Source: Pyxidicoccus xibeiensis
GTDB taxonomy: Bacteria; Myxococcota; Myxococcia; Myxococcales; Myxococcaceae
Assembly (NCBI RefSeq): GCF_024198175.1
Contig: NZ_JAJVKV010000004.1
Span: 310,001-374,000, forward strand
Length of the DNA stretch: 64,000 nucleotides
Direction of reading: 5' to 3'
The translations under genes and the position numbers were made by a program. The notes beneath the pieces were generated by a model. That model was not told where the DNA came from and searched no databases. It saw only the letters and a program-made list of their open reading frames with translations. Positions 44,123 through 52,973 of the stretch are shown piece after piece; the first letter of the stretch is position 1, and each line of letters opens with the position of its first letter.

Positions 44123-44740
44123 ATGGGCACCCCGCCATATCTCCAGGAGCGCTTCGGCTTCTTCGTGAAGCACGGCCACCTCGACCGGGTGCCCTCGTCG
44201 TGGCAGGTCCGCGTGGGCGGTATGGCCATGCTGCCCGTCACCCTGAGCGAGAGCGAGCGGGAGCGCGCTCGCAGCAGGACCACCCTGATGGGCCAGGTGC
44301 CCATCCGCGTCCCGCTGCAGATTCTCTACAACCCGCGCCAGCTCATCGCCGACTCCGGGCTCACCCAGCGCCCGGCCAGCATCGTCCGGCACGTGGTCAG
44401 CGTGTACCATGAGGATGCCTTCCTCGGTTACGACCTGCAGCTCCTCCAGTCCCACCCGGGCGGCCTCGCGCTGCTGCGTGAAGAGGCCGCGAAGGTCGTC
44501 GAGGGCCGCACGCGCTGGGCCCCCTACCTGCGCAAGCTGGTGGCCTGGCCCGGCTACCACGCACGCCTGGTGGATCTGGCCGAGGCCGCCGGGCGCTTCG
44601 AGTATCCAGACCCGCTGGACGTGGACCCGCGCTTCGCCTCGCTCGTCGGCTTCGCGAAGTTCTGTCTCTCCATGCCGGACTGGCCCGAGCGCGGCTTCTA
44701 CAGCTTCGACTTCGACACGCTGCTGGAGCGCTGGAAGTGA
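44123..44740 (+). CDS. Protein of unknown function, first gene of a coupled operon
   Basis: ATG 44123 opens a 205-residue soluble protein (MGTPPYLQERFGFFVKHGHL, then RSRTTLMGQVPIRVPLQILY, HVVSVYHEDAFLGYDLQLLQ). There is no signal peptide or recognised domain. The stop overlaps the start of the acyltransferase gene by 4 bp (GTGA), so the two proteins are co-translated and probably act together. Confidence 0.72.
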   Translation: MGTPPYLQERFGFFVKHGHLDRVPSSWQVRVGGMAMLPVTLSESERERARSRTTLMGQVPIRVPLQILYNPRQLIADSGLTQRPASIVRHVVSVYHEDAFLGYDLQLLQSHPGGLALLREEAAKVVEGRTRWAPYLRKLVAWPGYHARLVDLAEAAGRFEYPDPLDVDPRFASLVGFAKFCLSMPDWPERGFYSFDFDTLLERWK

Positions 44741-45522
44741 CGCCCGGCACGCTGGAGGCCGTGGACCCGGAGTTCCAACGGCGCCATGCCGGCTGGTTGA
44801 CACGCGCACTCCACACCTGGTTCCGCGTGGACGTGAGCGGGATGGAGCACCTGCCCTCGGAGCCATTCCTCGGCGTGGGCAATCACAGCGGCGCGGTGAT
44901 GATTCCCGACACGCTGGTGTGGATGGGCGCGTACCACACGTCCGGCCGCCAGCCGCCGCTCGTGACGCTGGCGCATGATGGCATGTTCGACGTGTACCCA
45001 CGTCCGCTCGCGAGCGCGCTGGCGAAGCTGGGCGCCGTGCGGGCCCGGCACGAGGTCGCCGCCGAGGCGCTCCGTCGGGGATACGCCGTGCAGGTGTACC
45101 CGGGCGGCGACCACGATGCGTGCCGGAGCTTCTCCCGCAGGAACGAGGTCGTCTTCGCCGGCCGCAAGGGCTACGTGACGCTGGCCCGTGAAGCGGGCGT
45201 GCCCATCGTCCCCGTGGTCTGCGTGGGCGGGCACGAGGCGCTCGTCGTCCTCTGGGATGGGGCGTCGCTGGCGCGGAGGCTCGGGACGGACCGCCGCTTC
45301 CGGCTGAAGACGTTTCCGCTGTCGCTCAGCCTTCCCTGGGGGCTGTGGCTGGGGCCGCTGCCCGGCTACCTGCCCCTGCCCACACGCATCCGCGTGCGGG
45401 TGCTGCCGCCGATTTCACCGGACGGTGGGGACGTGGACGCGGTGGACGCGCGGGTGCGGGCCGCCATGCAGCGCGCAATGGATGAGCTGGCGAGGGGGCG
45501 ACGATTCCCATGGCTCGGATGA
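44737..45522 (+). CDS. PlsC/DGAT-like acyltransferase
   Basis: GTG 44737 gives 261 residues. The acyltransferase block I is FLGVGNHSGAVMIPD (His50; Asp58, a longer spacing than the usual HX4D), followed by a block III-like YAVQVYPGGDHDACRSF and block IV VPIVPVVCVGGHEAL. These features fit the lysophospholipid/diacylglycerol acyltransferase superfamily. The acceptor is unknown. It is translationally coupled to both neighbours (4-bp and 13-bp overlaps), so the operon probably makes one acylated product. Confidence 0.85.
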   Translation: MTPGTLEAVDPEFQRRHAGWLTRALHTWFRVDVSGMEHLPSEPFLGVGNHSGAVMIPDTLVWMGAYHTSGRQPPLVTLAHDGMFDVYPRPLASALAKLGAVRARHEVAAEALRRGYAVQVYPGGDHDACRSFSRRNEVVFAGRKGYVTLAREAGVPIVPVVCVGGHEALVVLWDGASLARRLGTDRRFRLKTFPLSLSLPWGLWLGPLPGYLPLPTRIRVRVLPPISPDGGDVDAVDARVRAAMQRAMDELARGRRFPWLG

Positions 45523-46988
45523 GGGTTTCCCGGTTCGACGAAGCGCTGGACGTGCACACCGCAACGGAGGCGGAGCTGGGAGCGCGGCTGGAGCGACTCT
45601 GGGACCAGGAGCCGCTCTTGCGGCCCCAGCCAGAGATGCACGACTACCAGCTCACGTACCCGCCCGCCGTGCAGATGGAGAAGCGCCCCGGGTACCAGCG
45701 CTCGCCCACGGACGAGGAGTACCTGCGTGACGCGGTGGGCCCGTTCGGCGCGGGCGGCTACTACTTCCACTTCGGCTTCTGTCGCTATCGCTGCCGCTAC
45801 TGCTTCCACTACGAGCTGGTGACGAAGCACACCGACGAGCTGATGTCGCGGTATGTGAATGCGCTCGGGCTGGAGATGCGGCGCGTCCGCGAGCTGACGC
45901 CCCGGCTCAAGCGCGCGCTGTACTTCCTGGGCGGCGGCACGCCCACCGCCCTGCCCCTGCACCTGCTGGAGCGGTTCCTGGAGCGGCTGCTGTTCCACTT
46001 CGGCCCGCCGATGACGTCGATGAGCACCGTGGAGGCGAAGCCGGTGACGGCCTCCGAGGAGAAGCTCCAGGCGCTGGTGCGGGCGGGCTTCCGCCGCATC
46101 AACCTGGGCGTGCAGACGCTGGACCCGGAGCTCTACGCCTTCCACCACCAGAAGGAGGAGCTGCGCATCGCCTTCGAGGCCATCGAGCGCGCCCGACAGT
46201 GCGGCTTCGAGTTCGTCAACATCGACATCATGACAGGGCTGGAGAGGCAGACGCCCGAGTCCTGGCGGAAGACGCTCGCGGAGCTGGAGCGGCTGGCGAC
46301 GAGTGGCGCGGTGGACAGCGTCTTCATCTACCCGTACCACGATGACCCGCGCAGCGGGACGTACGGCAAGCCCGGCGCGGTGCCGTCCTGGGTGCAGACG
46401 GCGCACAGCGATGCACAGGCACGGGCGATGTTCTCGCGGCTCGGGTGGAAGGAGCTGGGAGCGCGATTCTACCGCTCGCCCCGGCACGTGCGGCGCGAGC
46501 TGTTCGAGCTTGCGCGCGTGCGCGTGAATCCTGCGTACGGCGAGGTGCTGTACCACGGGCTCGGGAACTCGAGCTTCTCGATTGGGGACCGGGCCACGTT
46601 CCTCAACCACCGCGACGTGAACGACTACTGCGCGGCGGTGGAGAAGGGCGGGCTGGGCATCGCGTACTGGCGGACGCTCGACGATGCGCAGCGGGCGACG
46701 CGGGACGTGACGTTCGACCTGCTCTACAGCCCGTTCACCCGGGTGCGCTCGCGCGCGAAGAAGTACGGCGCGGAGACGATGGTGGCGCACCGCGAGCGGC
46801 TGGCGCGGTGGGTGGAGCTGGGACTGGGCGAGGAGAACCGGCTGCTCGGCACGTTCAGCCTGTCGCCGCTGGGCAAGCTGGTGCACCAGCAGCTGATTCC
46901 CCAGCACTACCTGCCCGAGGACCGCCGCGAGCTGGCCGAGGCGATGGAGCTGCGCCAGCAGGCGGGACGGCGGTACCGGGGGTACTGA
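45510..46988 (+). CDS. Radical SAM enzyme, HemN/HemW-like
   Basis: ATG 45510 follows GAGGGGG and overlaps the acyltransferase end by 13 bp. The 492-residue protein has CRYRCRYC (Cys91, Cys95, Cys98; the CX3CX2C cluster site), GGGTPTALPLHLL, RINLGVQTLDPELYAF and NIDIMTGLERQTPESW, all typical of coproporphyrinogen-dehydrogenase-like radical SAM proteins. The C-terminal HemN domain ends NRLLGTFSLSPLGK. Family members are haem dehydrogenases, haem chaperones or methyltransferases. Operon context with an acyltransferase argues against simple haem synthesis. Confidence 0.87.
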   Translation: MARMRVSRFDEALDVHTATEAELGARLERLWDQEPLLRPQPEMHDYQLTYPPAVQMEKRPGYQRSPTDEEYLRDAVGPFGAGGYYFHFGFCRYRCRYCFHYELVTKHTDELMSRYVNALGLEMRRVRELTPRLKRALYFLGGGTPTALPLHLLERFLERLLFHFGPPMTSMSTVEAKPVTASEEKLQALVRAGFRRINLGVQTLDPELYAFHHQKEELRIAFEAIERARQCGFEFVNIDIMTGLERQTPESWRKTLAELERLATSGAVDSVFIYPYHDDPRSGTYGKPGAVPSWVQTAHSDAQARAMFSRLGWKELGARFYRSPRHVRRELFELARVRVNPAYGEVLYHGLGNSSFSIGDRATFLNHRDVNDYCAAVEKGGLGIAYWRTLDDAQRATRDVTFDLLYSPFTRVRSRAKKYGAETMVAHRERLARWVELGLGEENRLLGTFSLSPLGKLVHQQLIPQHYLPEDRRELAEAMELRQQAGRRYRGY

Positions 46989-47038
46989 GTCGCGACATGG
47001 GCACGGCCTGCACGTCGACGGCCCCGGCCGAGGCCCTC

Positions 47039-47290
47039 CGTGGAAGGAACGCTCCTTCCACGGTCGTGGGCCGCCCGCCCCCGGAGAAGCTGGCGCGTGG
47101 AAGGAACGTTCCTTCCATAGTCGTGGGCCGCCCGCCCCGGGAGGCTGGAGCGCGGAATGAACATTCCTTCCGCGGCCGTGGGCCGCCCGCCTCCGGAGAG
47201 GCTGGAGCGTGGAGGGAACGCTCCTTCCACAGTCGTGGGCCGCCCGCCCCAGGGGAAGCCGGAGCGCGGAATGAACATTCCTTCCGCGGC
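47039..47290. repeat. Five tandem ~57-bp hairpin units
   Basis: Units start at 47039, 47096, 47151, 47208 and 47265 (spacing 57, 55, 57, 57). Each holds a near-palindrome followed by TCGTGGGCCGCCCGCCCC-like spacer. Units 1, 2 and 4 are type A (arms GTGGAAGGA / TCCTTCCAC); units 3 and 5 are type B (CGCGGAA / TTCCGCG with TGAACA core). It fills the 394-bp gap between the radical SAM gene and the Uma2 gene and could end transcription of the operon. Confidence 0.85.
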
Positions 47291-47382
47291 GGCCGGCCCG
47301 GCAGGCGGAGGGGTCGCCGACGTGCACCGGAAGGGGCGGCGCGCTGCTTGTCAGACGGTGCTGATATCCCCACACTCCAGGC

Positions 47383-47967
47383 ATGGCCTACGGCGCGCGA
47401 AAGCAGGAGGGTCCCGCAACCCTCGCCGACCTCGAGGCACTGCCAGAGGGCGTCGTGGGCGAGATCATCGATGGAACGCTGTACGTGCATCCCCGGCCCC
47501 GGGCCGGACACACCGACATCCTGAGCGGATTGCTCACGGAAATCCGGGGCCCCTTCCAGCATGGAAGAGGAGGTCCCGGAGGCTGGTGGATCCACGCCGA
47601 GCCGGGCATCCGGGTGGGTGGCTCCCCGGAGTTCGTCCCGGACCTCGCTGGCTGGCGCAGGGAGCGTGCGCCCCGGGGCGTGCCCGACGGCTCCTGGAGC
47701 ATCGCCCCGGACTGGGCGTGTGAAATCCTCTCGCCCTCGAAGCGAGGATATGACCAGCGCATCAAGCGTCCCTTCTACGCGCGCATCGGCATCCGCCACC
47801 TCTGGTTCATCGACCTGGAGAGCCGAACGCTCACCGCGAGCGAGCTGAGGGATGGCGGCTGGTGGGAGCTGGGCGTCTACGGAGAGGACGACGTCGTCCG
47901 CGTGGCCCCCTTCGACGCCATCGAACTCCGGCTGGGCGAGCTGTGGCCCATCATCGACACGCGCTGA
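47383..47967 (+). CDS. Uma2 family (DUF820) nuclease-like protein
   Basis: The 194-residue protein contains the Uma2 pattern: VVGEIIDGTLYVHPRPRAGH, HAEPGIRVGGSPEFVPDLAGWRRER (here split: PDLAGW is the PD-D/ExK acidic turn), WACEILSPSKRGYDQRIKRPFYA and RHLWFIDLESRTL. The fold is a restriction-endonuclease-like core with D...E-x-L. The role of these very common proteins is unknown; some are linked to transposons. A second copy lies at 52407. Confidence 0.88.
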   Translation: MAYGARKQEGPATLADLEALPEGVVGEIIDGTLYVHPRPRAGHTDILSGLLTEIRGPFQHGRGGPGGWWIHAEPGIRVGGSPEFVPDLAGWRRERAPRGVPDGSWSIAPDWACEILSPSKRGYDQRIKRPFYARIGIRHLWFIDLESRTLTASELRDGGWWELGVYGEDDVVRVAPFDAIELRLGELWPIIDTR

Positions 47968-48122
47968 GTCACCTCGGGCTCGGGCTGAACCTGGTCGGCT
48001 CGGGGCTCACCTTCGTGCCTCCCGTGAACATGCCCTGACCACCCGGTTGCAGGGATGGTTGCCTTTCGAGGCCCTCTGGAGCAGGGCTTCCACCGCCCGG
48101 GATAGGCTGGCCCACGCCCGCC

Positions 48123-49487
48123 ATGACCTCCGCCGCGCCCCAGCCCGCAGCCCCCGAGCCGCTCGCGCTCCATCCCTCCCCGCCCCTGCCAGGGCCGCCG
48201 ATGACAGTCGCCGCGCCGGAGCCCTGGGGCCTCGTGCGGCGCATCGCCTTCCGGTTCGCTCTCGCCTACCTGTTCCTCTACTCCTTCCCGTCCCCGCTGG
48301 ACGCCCTGCCCGGCACGGACAGCCTCGTCAAGGCCATCAGCGAGGTCGGCCACACCGTCATTCCCTGGGTGGGCAAGCACGTGCTGCGCCTGGAGACGGA
48401 CATCACCATCTTCACCAACGGCAGCGGCGACACCACGTACAACTACGTGCAGGTGCTCGTCCTCTTCGCAGTCGCCCTCGTCGCGGCGGCGGTGGGGTCC
48501 ATCGTCGACCGGCGCCGCACCCAGTACGTCCAGGCGCACGACGTGCTGCGCGTCTACGTCCGGTACGTGCTGGCCATGAGCATGCTGTCCTACGGCCTGG
48601 CCAAGGTCTTCCACATACAGTTCTCCTTCCCCCAACCGGAGCGCTTCGTCCAGCCGCTGGGCGAGTTCTCCCCCATGGGACTGGTGTGGACCTTCATGGG
48701 CTACTCGAGCGGCTACACCTTCCTCGCCGGCGCCGCGGAGTGCGTGGGCGGCCTGCTGCTGCTCTTCCGCCGCACCACCTCGCTGGGCGCGGTGGTCCTC
48801 ATCGGCGTCATGGGCAACGTGGTGGCCCTCAACTTCTTCTACGACATCCCCGTCAAGCTCTACTCGTCACACCTGCTGCTGATGGCGGTGTTCCTGCTGC
48901 TGCCGGACGCCCAGCGGCTCCTCCATGTCCTGCTGCTCAACCGCCCCACCACCCCCCGGAAGCTTGCCACGCCCGTGCCTCTCTCCCAGCGCGAGGCACG
49001 GGGCGTGCTCGCCCTGAGGGTGCTCTTCCTGGGCGCGGTGGCCTGGGCGTTCTTCCAGGAGTTCAGCGCACTCAACGCCTGGTTCAAAGCCGCCGCGCAG
49101 CATGCCCTCCTCGGCCTGTACACCGTCGAGTCCTTCACCCGCGACGGGCAGGTGCTGCCACCCCTGCTGGGCGACACCACGCGGTGGCGGTATGCGGCCG
49201 TCAGCAGCCATGGCCGGATGACCGTCCGGCTGATGGATGACACCGCGAAGCGCTTCGGGCTGAAGGACGACGCGGCGAAAGGCACCGTCACGCTCACCGA
49301 CGGCACGGGGGACGCGGCGAAGACGAGCGTGCTCACGTACTCCCAGCCGGACGCGGAGCACCTCGTCCTCCAGGGCCCCTTCCAGGACGGCACCATCGAA
49401 GTCCACCTCAAGAAGGTGGACGTGTCGCAGTTCCTGCTCGTCCGCCGCGGCTTCAACTGGATACAGGAGTACCCCTTCAACCGCTGA
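48123..49487 (+). CDS. DoxX-like integral membrane protein
   Basis: The frame opens at ATG 48123 (ATG 48201 is an alternative) and encodes 454 residues. Six or seven hydrophobic helices are visible, including FRFALAYLFLYSF, VLVLFAVALVAAAVGSIV, GYTFLAGAAECVGGLLLLF and VVLIGVMGNVVALNFFYDI. The soluble C-terminal ~150 residues contain VRLMDDTAKRFGLKDD and end GFNWIQEYPFNR. The pattern suits DoxX-related proteins with a C-terminal extension. The function is unknown. Confidence 0.78.
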   Translation: MTSAAPQPAAPEPLALHPSPPLPGPPMTVAAPEPWGLVRRIAFRFALAYLFLYSFPSPLDALPGTDSLVKAISEVGHTVIPWVGKHVLRLETDITIFTNGSGDTTYNYVQVLVLFAVALVAAAVGSIVDRRRTQYVQAHDVLRVYVRYVLAMSMLSYGLAKVFHIQFSFPQPERFVQPLGEFSPMGLVWTFMGYSSGYTFLAGAAECVGGLLLLFRRTTSLGAVVLIGVMGNVVALNFFYDIPVKLYSSHLLLMAVFLLLPDAQRLLHVLLLNRPTTPRKLATPVPLSQREARGVLALRVLFLGAVAWAFFQEFSALNAWFKAAAQHALLGLYTVESFTRDGQVLPPLLGDTTRWRYAAVSSHGRMTVRLMDDTAKRFGLKDDAAKGTVTLTDGTGDAAKTSVLTYSQPDAEHLVLQGPFQDGTIEVHLKKVDVSQFLLVRRGFNWIQEYPFNR

Positions 49488-49502
49488 GCCGGGCCGGCGC
49501 GC

Positions 49503-50570
49503 TCAGTCGCGGCTGGCGGCGGCGGGGGTGCTCGCCGGCTCCAGCGGGGGCACGTCCCGGCCCTCGCCAAAGGCCAGGGCCCAGAAGCGCGGGCGCACCG
49601 GCTCTCGCGCCAGCAGCCACAGCAGGTGGTACTTCGCCTCGTCCTGGCCATCCAGCGCCAGCTCGAAGGTGCCGTAGTGCATGGCCACCGACGTGGCCGC
49701 GCGCAGCACCTTGTGCGCCTGGAGCGCTTCCTCCGGCCCCATGTGCACCGGCCGGAACGCCGTCGGCCGGTAGGCGCCGATGGGCAGCACCGACAGCCGC
49801 ATGGGCCCGAAGCGCTCGGCCATCATCGCGAACTGCGGGCCGTAGCCCGTGTCCCCCGCGAAGAGCACCGGCCCGCCCGACGTGGACAGCACGTAGCCCG
49901 CCCACAGCGTCGCGGACACGTCCGTCAGCCCCCGGTTGGAGCGGTGCTGCGCCGGCACCGCCGTCACCGTCCGCCCCGGCGCCACCTCCGTGCCCTGCCA
50001 CCAGTCCAGCTCCACCACCCGCCCGAAGCCCTCGCCGTCCAGCAGCGCCTTGTTGCCCAGCCCGACGACGAAGAGCGGGTGGTGCGCCTGCTCCAGCCGC
50101 CGCAGCGTGGGCAGGTCCATGTGGTCGTAGTGGTTGTGGCTCACCATCACCACGTCGATGGGCGGCAGGTCCTCGAAGCGGATGCCCGGCGGCCGCACCC
50201 GGTGCGGCCCCAGGAAGGGCACCGGGCTCGGCCGGTCCGAGTAGATGGGGTCCGTCAGGACGTTCAGCCCGTCCGCCTGGAGCAGCACCGTGGCGTGGTT
50301 GATGAACGTCACGCGCAGCTGCCCTGCCCCTACCCGCTCCGGGGGAGGACGGCCCGGCGGATGCTCCTCGTACTCGCGCCACGGGCCCCGGGGCTCCGCG
50401 CGGAGCGCATCGAACACGTCTCCCAGGCCGAGCCGCTCCACGGGCTCCAGGTTGTGGAACTGCTCACCGTCGAAGTGCGCCGTCACCGGGCCCTGGTGGC
50501 GCGGGCCCGCGAAGAGACAGCCGCCGAGCAGCGGAGCACACAGCAGCAGCAGCGCGAGGGGCTTCGTCAT
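49503..50570 (-). CDS. MBL-fold lipoprotein, NAPE-PLD-like
   Basis: ATG 50570 opens a lipoprotein signal (MTKPLALLLLCAPLLGGC, Cys18). The 355-residue protein has the metal site SHNHYDHMD (HxHxDH), LFAGDTGYG and AMHYGTF, and the substrate-loop style FINHATVLLQADGLNVLTDP found in N-acyl-phosphatidylethanolamine phospholipase D relatives (RomA/UlaG type). It probably hydrolyses a phosphodiester or lactone outside the cytoplasm. It converges with the DoxX-like gene (15 bp between stops) and is divergent from the reductase at 50726. Confidence 0.85.
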   Translation of the reverse strand: MTKPLALLLLCAPLLGGCLFAGPRHQGPVTAHFDGEQFHNLEPVERLGLGDVFDALRAEPRGPWREYEEHPPGRPPPERVGAGQLRVTFINHATVLLQADGLNVLTDPIYSDRPSPVPFLGPHRVRPPGIRFEDLPPIDVVMVSHNHYDHMDLPTLRRLEQAHHPLFVVGLGNKALLDGEGFGRVVELDWWQGTEVAPGRTVTAVPAQHRSNRGLTDVSATLWAGYVLSTSGGPVLFAGDTGYGPQFAMMAERFGPMRLSVLPIGAYRPTAFRPVHMGPEEALQAHKVLRAATSVAMHYGTFELALDGQDEAKYHLLWLLAREPVRPRFWALAFGEGRDVPPLEPASTPAAASRD

Positions 50571-50725
50571 GGGCGGAGAAGAGGAGTCCAGGTGCGGCAT
50601 GGGGACGGCGCTCCAGAAGGTTCGAAACCGGGCCCGGCATCATCCCATCCGGGGCCAGGCCGAGGAAGCACCCCACGAGGGGGAGGCTCGTTGCGACGGG
50701 GCGAGGCCCTTCCTACGTTCGTCAC

Positions 50726-52402
50726 ATGGAGGCGTCCCCCACTCCCGTCGAGCCGGCGCTGGACCCGAGCGACCCCTACGCGCGCGCGGCGCAGACCTTT
50801 CCCCATGTCAGCGCGGAGATGGGCGAGCGCATCGCCGCCTATGGAACGGAGGAGCGGCTGCCTGGCGGCACGCTCCTCTTCCAGCGGGGAGACCGGGGCG
50901 TCGACTTCTTCTTCGTGCGCGAGGGCGCTGTCGAGGTCTTCGACTTCGACCCCCACGGCGAGCCCCACGTCTTCGCCGTCCACGGCGAGCAGGAGTTCAC
51001 CGGCGAGCTGGACCTCTTCACGGACCATCCCTTCCTCGCGAGCGCCCGCACCCGCGGCGACAGCGTGGTGGTCCGGGTGAAGCAGCAGGACTTCCGGCGC
51101 ATGGTGAGCAGCGAGCCCGACATCGGCGAGGTCATCATGCGCGCGTTCATCCTGCGCCGCGTGGGGCTCATCCGCCATGCGCAGGCCGGAGTGGTGCTGG
51201 TTGGCTCCGGCCACTGCGCCGACATGCTTCGGATGCAGCGCTTCCTGACGCGCAATGGCTATCCCTTCCGGCTGCTGGACATCGACGACGACCCGGACGC
51301 CGACGGCTACCTGTCCTGCTTCAAGCTGACGCCCGACCAGCTTCCCGTGGTCATCGCCCCGGGCCGGCACGTGCTCCACAACCCGTCCAACTCCGCGCTG
51401 GCGGATGACCTGGGCATCAGCGAGCAGGTGGACCCCGAGCATGTCCACGACGTCGCCGTGGTGGGCGCCGGCCCGGCGGGGCTCGCCGCCGCCGTGTACG
51501 CGGCCTCCGAGGGGCTGGGGACGGTCGTCATCGAGTCCCTGGCACCCGGAGGACAGGCGGGGACGAGCTCGAAGATAGAGAACTACCTCGGCTTTCCCAC
51601 CGGCATCTCCGGCGAGGCGCTCGCGGGCAGGGCGCAGGTGCAGGCGCGGAAGTTCGGCGCGCGCATCGTCGTCTCCCGCCCCGTGATTGGCATCGACTGT
51701 GAGCGCAGGCCCTACCGCCTGCACCTGGAGGACGGGCGCATGGTGACGGCGCGCACGGTGGTCATCGCCACCGGGGCGCGCTACCGCAAGCTCGACGTCC
51801 CCGACCTGGCGCGCTTCGAGGGCCAGGGCATCCACTACGCCGCCACGGCCATGGAGTCGCACCTGTGCGCGGGGGAGGAGGTCATCGTCGTGGGCGGTGG
51901 GAACTCCGCCGGCCAGGCCGCCATCTACCTGTCGCGCACCGTGGCCCATGTACACATGCTCGTGCGCGCCAGCGGGCTGGCCGCGACGATGTCCGACTAC
52001 CTCGTCCAGCGAATCGCCTCGTCGCCCCGAGTCACGCTGTACACACACAGCGAAATCACCGCGCTGCAAGGAGACCTGCTCCTGCGCGAGGTGACGTGGG
52101 TCCACCGCAAGACGGGGGAGCGCACCACGCGCCGCATCGGCAACGTCTTCGTGATGATTGGCGCGGAGCCGAACACCGACTGGCTCAATGGCTGCCTCGA
52201 GCTGGACGGCAAGGGCTTCATCCGGACGGGACAGGACGCCCAGGGACAGGCACTCGCCTCGCCCTATGCCACGTCACGCCCTGGCATCTACGCGGTGGGA
52301 GACGTGCGCTCCGGCTCCGTGAAGCGCGTGGCCTCGGGCGTCGGTGAGGGCTCGGTGGTGGTGCAGGCCATTCACGGCTTCCTCAACCCCGGGGTGGTGT
52401 GA
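50726..52402 (+). CDS. Cyclic-nucleotide-binding domain fused to thioredoxin-reductase-like flavoprotein
   Basis: The 558-residue protein has a cNMP-binding domain (about 40-165: GGTLLFQRGDRGVDFFFVREG), a short thioredoxin-like stretch (~165-235), and a thioredoxin-reductase fold: DVAVVGAGPAGLAAAVYA (FAD, ~242), GQAGTSSKIENYLGFPTGI, and VIVVGGGNSAGQAAIYLS (NADPH, ~387). The segment where reductases have CxxC reads YAATAMES, so the redox cysteines are absent. The enzyme may use another acceptor, or act as a flavin-based sensor. Such three-part fusions occur in several phyla, but the job is unknown. Confidence 0.88.
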   Translation: MEASPTPVEPALDPSDPYARAAQTFPHVSAEMGERIAAYGTEERLPGGTLLFQRGDRGVDFFFVREGAVEVFDFDPHGEPHVFAVHGEQEFTGELDLFTDHPFLASARTRGDSVVVRVKQQDFRRMVSSEPDIGEVIMRAFILRRVGLIRHAQAGVVLVGSGHCADMLRMQRFLTRNGYPFRLLDIDDDPDADGYLSCFKLTPDQLPVVIAPGRHVLHNPSNSALADDLGISEQVDPEHVHDVAVVGAGPAGLAAAVYAASEGLGTVVIESLAPGGQAGTSSKIENYLGFPTGISGEALAGRAQVQARKFGARIVVSRPVIGIDCERRPYRLHLEDGRMVTARTVVIATGARYRKLDVPDLARFEGQGIHYAATAMESHLCAGEEVIVVGGGNSAGQAAIYLSRTVAHVHMLVRASGLAATMSDYLVQRIASSPRVTLYTHSEITALQGDLLLREVTWVHRKTGERTTRRIGNVFVMIGAEPNTDWLNGCLELDGKGFIRTGQDAQGQALASPYATSRPGIYAVGDVRSGSVKRVASGVGEGSVVVQAIHGFLNPGVV

Positions 52403-52406
52403 GGCG

Positions 52407-52973
52407 TCAGCGCTCCCACAGCGATGCCAGCCTCACGGGAAGCGCTTCGAAGGGGTCGACGTGGACCGTGACGTCGCCCGTGTGCGTTCCGAGCAGCAGC
52501 CAGCGGTCACCCTCCAGCCGGTAGACTTCCAGCGTCTGGGGACGCGGGTCCGCGAGCCACAGGTGCTTCACGCCCTCTCGGGCGTACACCGCCATCTTCC
52601 GGGCCCGGTCCAGTGCTTCCGTGGAGGGCGAGAGCACCTCACAGAGCCAGTCGGGAGCAAGCGTTACACCCACCACGTCCGGAATCTCCGGCATGCGCTC
52701 GCGCCGCCAGCCCGCCAGGTCGGGCACCAGCGCGTCGCCCCCCAGGTGCAGCTCCGGCTCGGGAATGAAGACCCACCCTCCGGGGCCTGATTGACCCGGC
52801 TCTTCGTCGAATGGCCCCAGTGTCTTTCCGAGCCGGAAGGCCGCCCGACCGTGTCGCAGCCGGGGCCGGGGGCTCACGTACAGCTCGCCCGCGATGATTT
52901 CACCGACGACGTCTGGCGGAAGGCGCTCCAGTGCCTCGTAGGCGCGCCCTGGTCGTGGTGGCTCGTCGCTCAT
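52407..52973 (-). CDS. Uma2 family (DUF820) nuclease-like protein
   Basis: ATG 52973 gives 188 residues; an upstream ATG (53045) is possible. The key elements are VVGEIIAGELYVSPRPRLRHG, EPELHLGGDALVPDLAGWRR, DWLCEVLSPSTEALDRARK and VKHLWLADPRPQTLEVY, matching the protein at 47383 along its length. It converges with the reductase, with stops only 4 bp apart. The role of the family is unknown. Confidence 0.85.
   Translation of the reverse strand: MSDEPPRPGRAYEALERLPPDVVGEIIAGELYVSPRPRLRHGRAAFRLGKTLGPFDEEPGQSGPGGWVFIPEPELHLGGDALVPDLAGWRRERMPEIPDVVGVTLAPDWLCEVLSPSTEALDRARKMAVYAREGVKHLWLADPRPQTLEVYRLEGDRWLLLGTHTGDVTVHVDPFEALPVRLASLWER

Noticed and set aside
47039..47290. CRISPR array or attachment-site cluster
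   Set aside because: The units are contiguous hairpin repeats with conserved spacers, and no integrase or cas gene is near.
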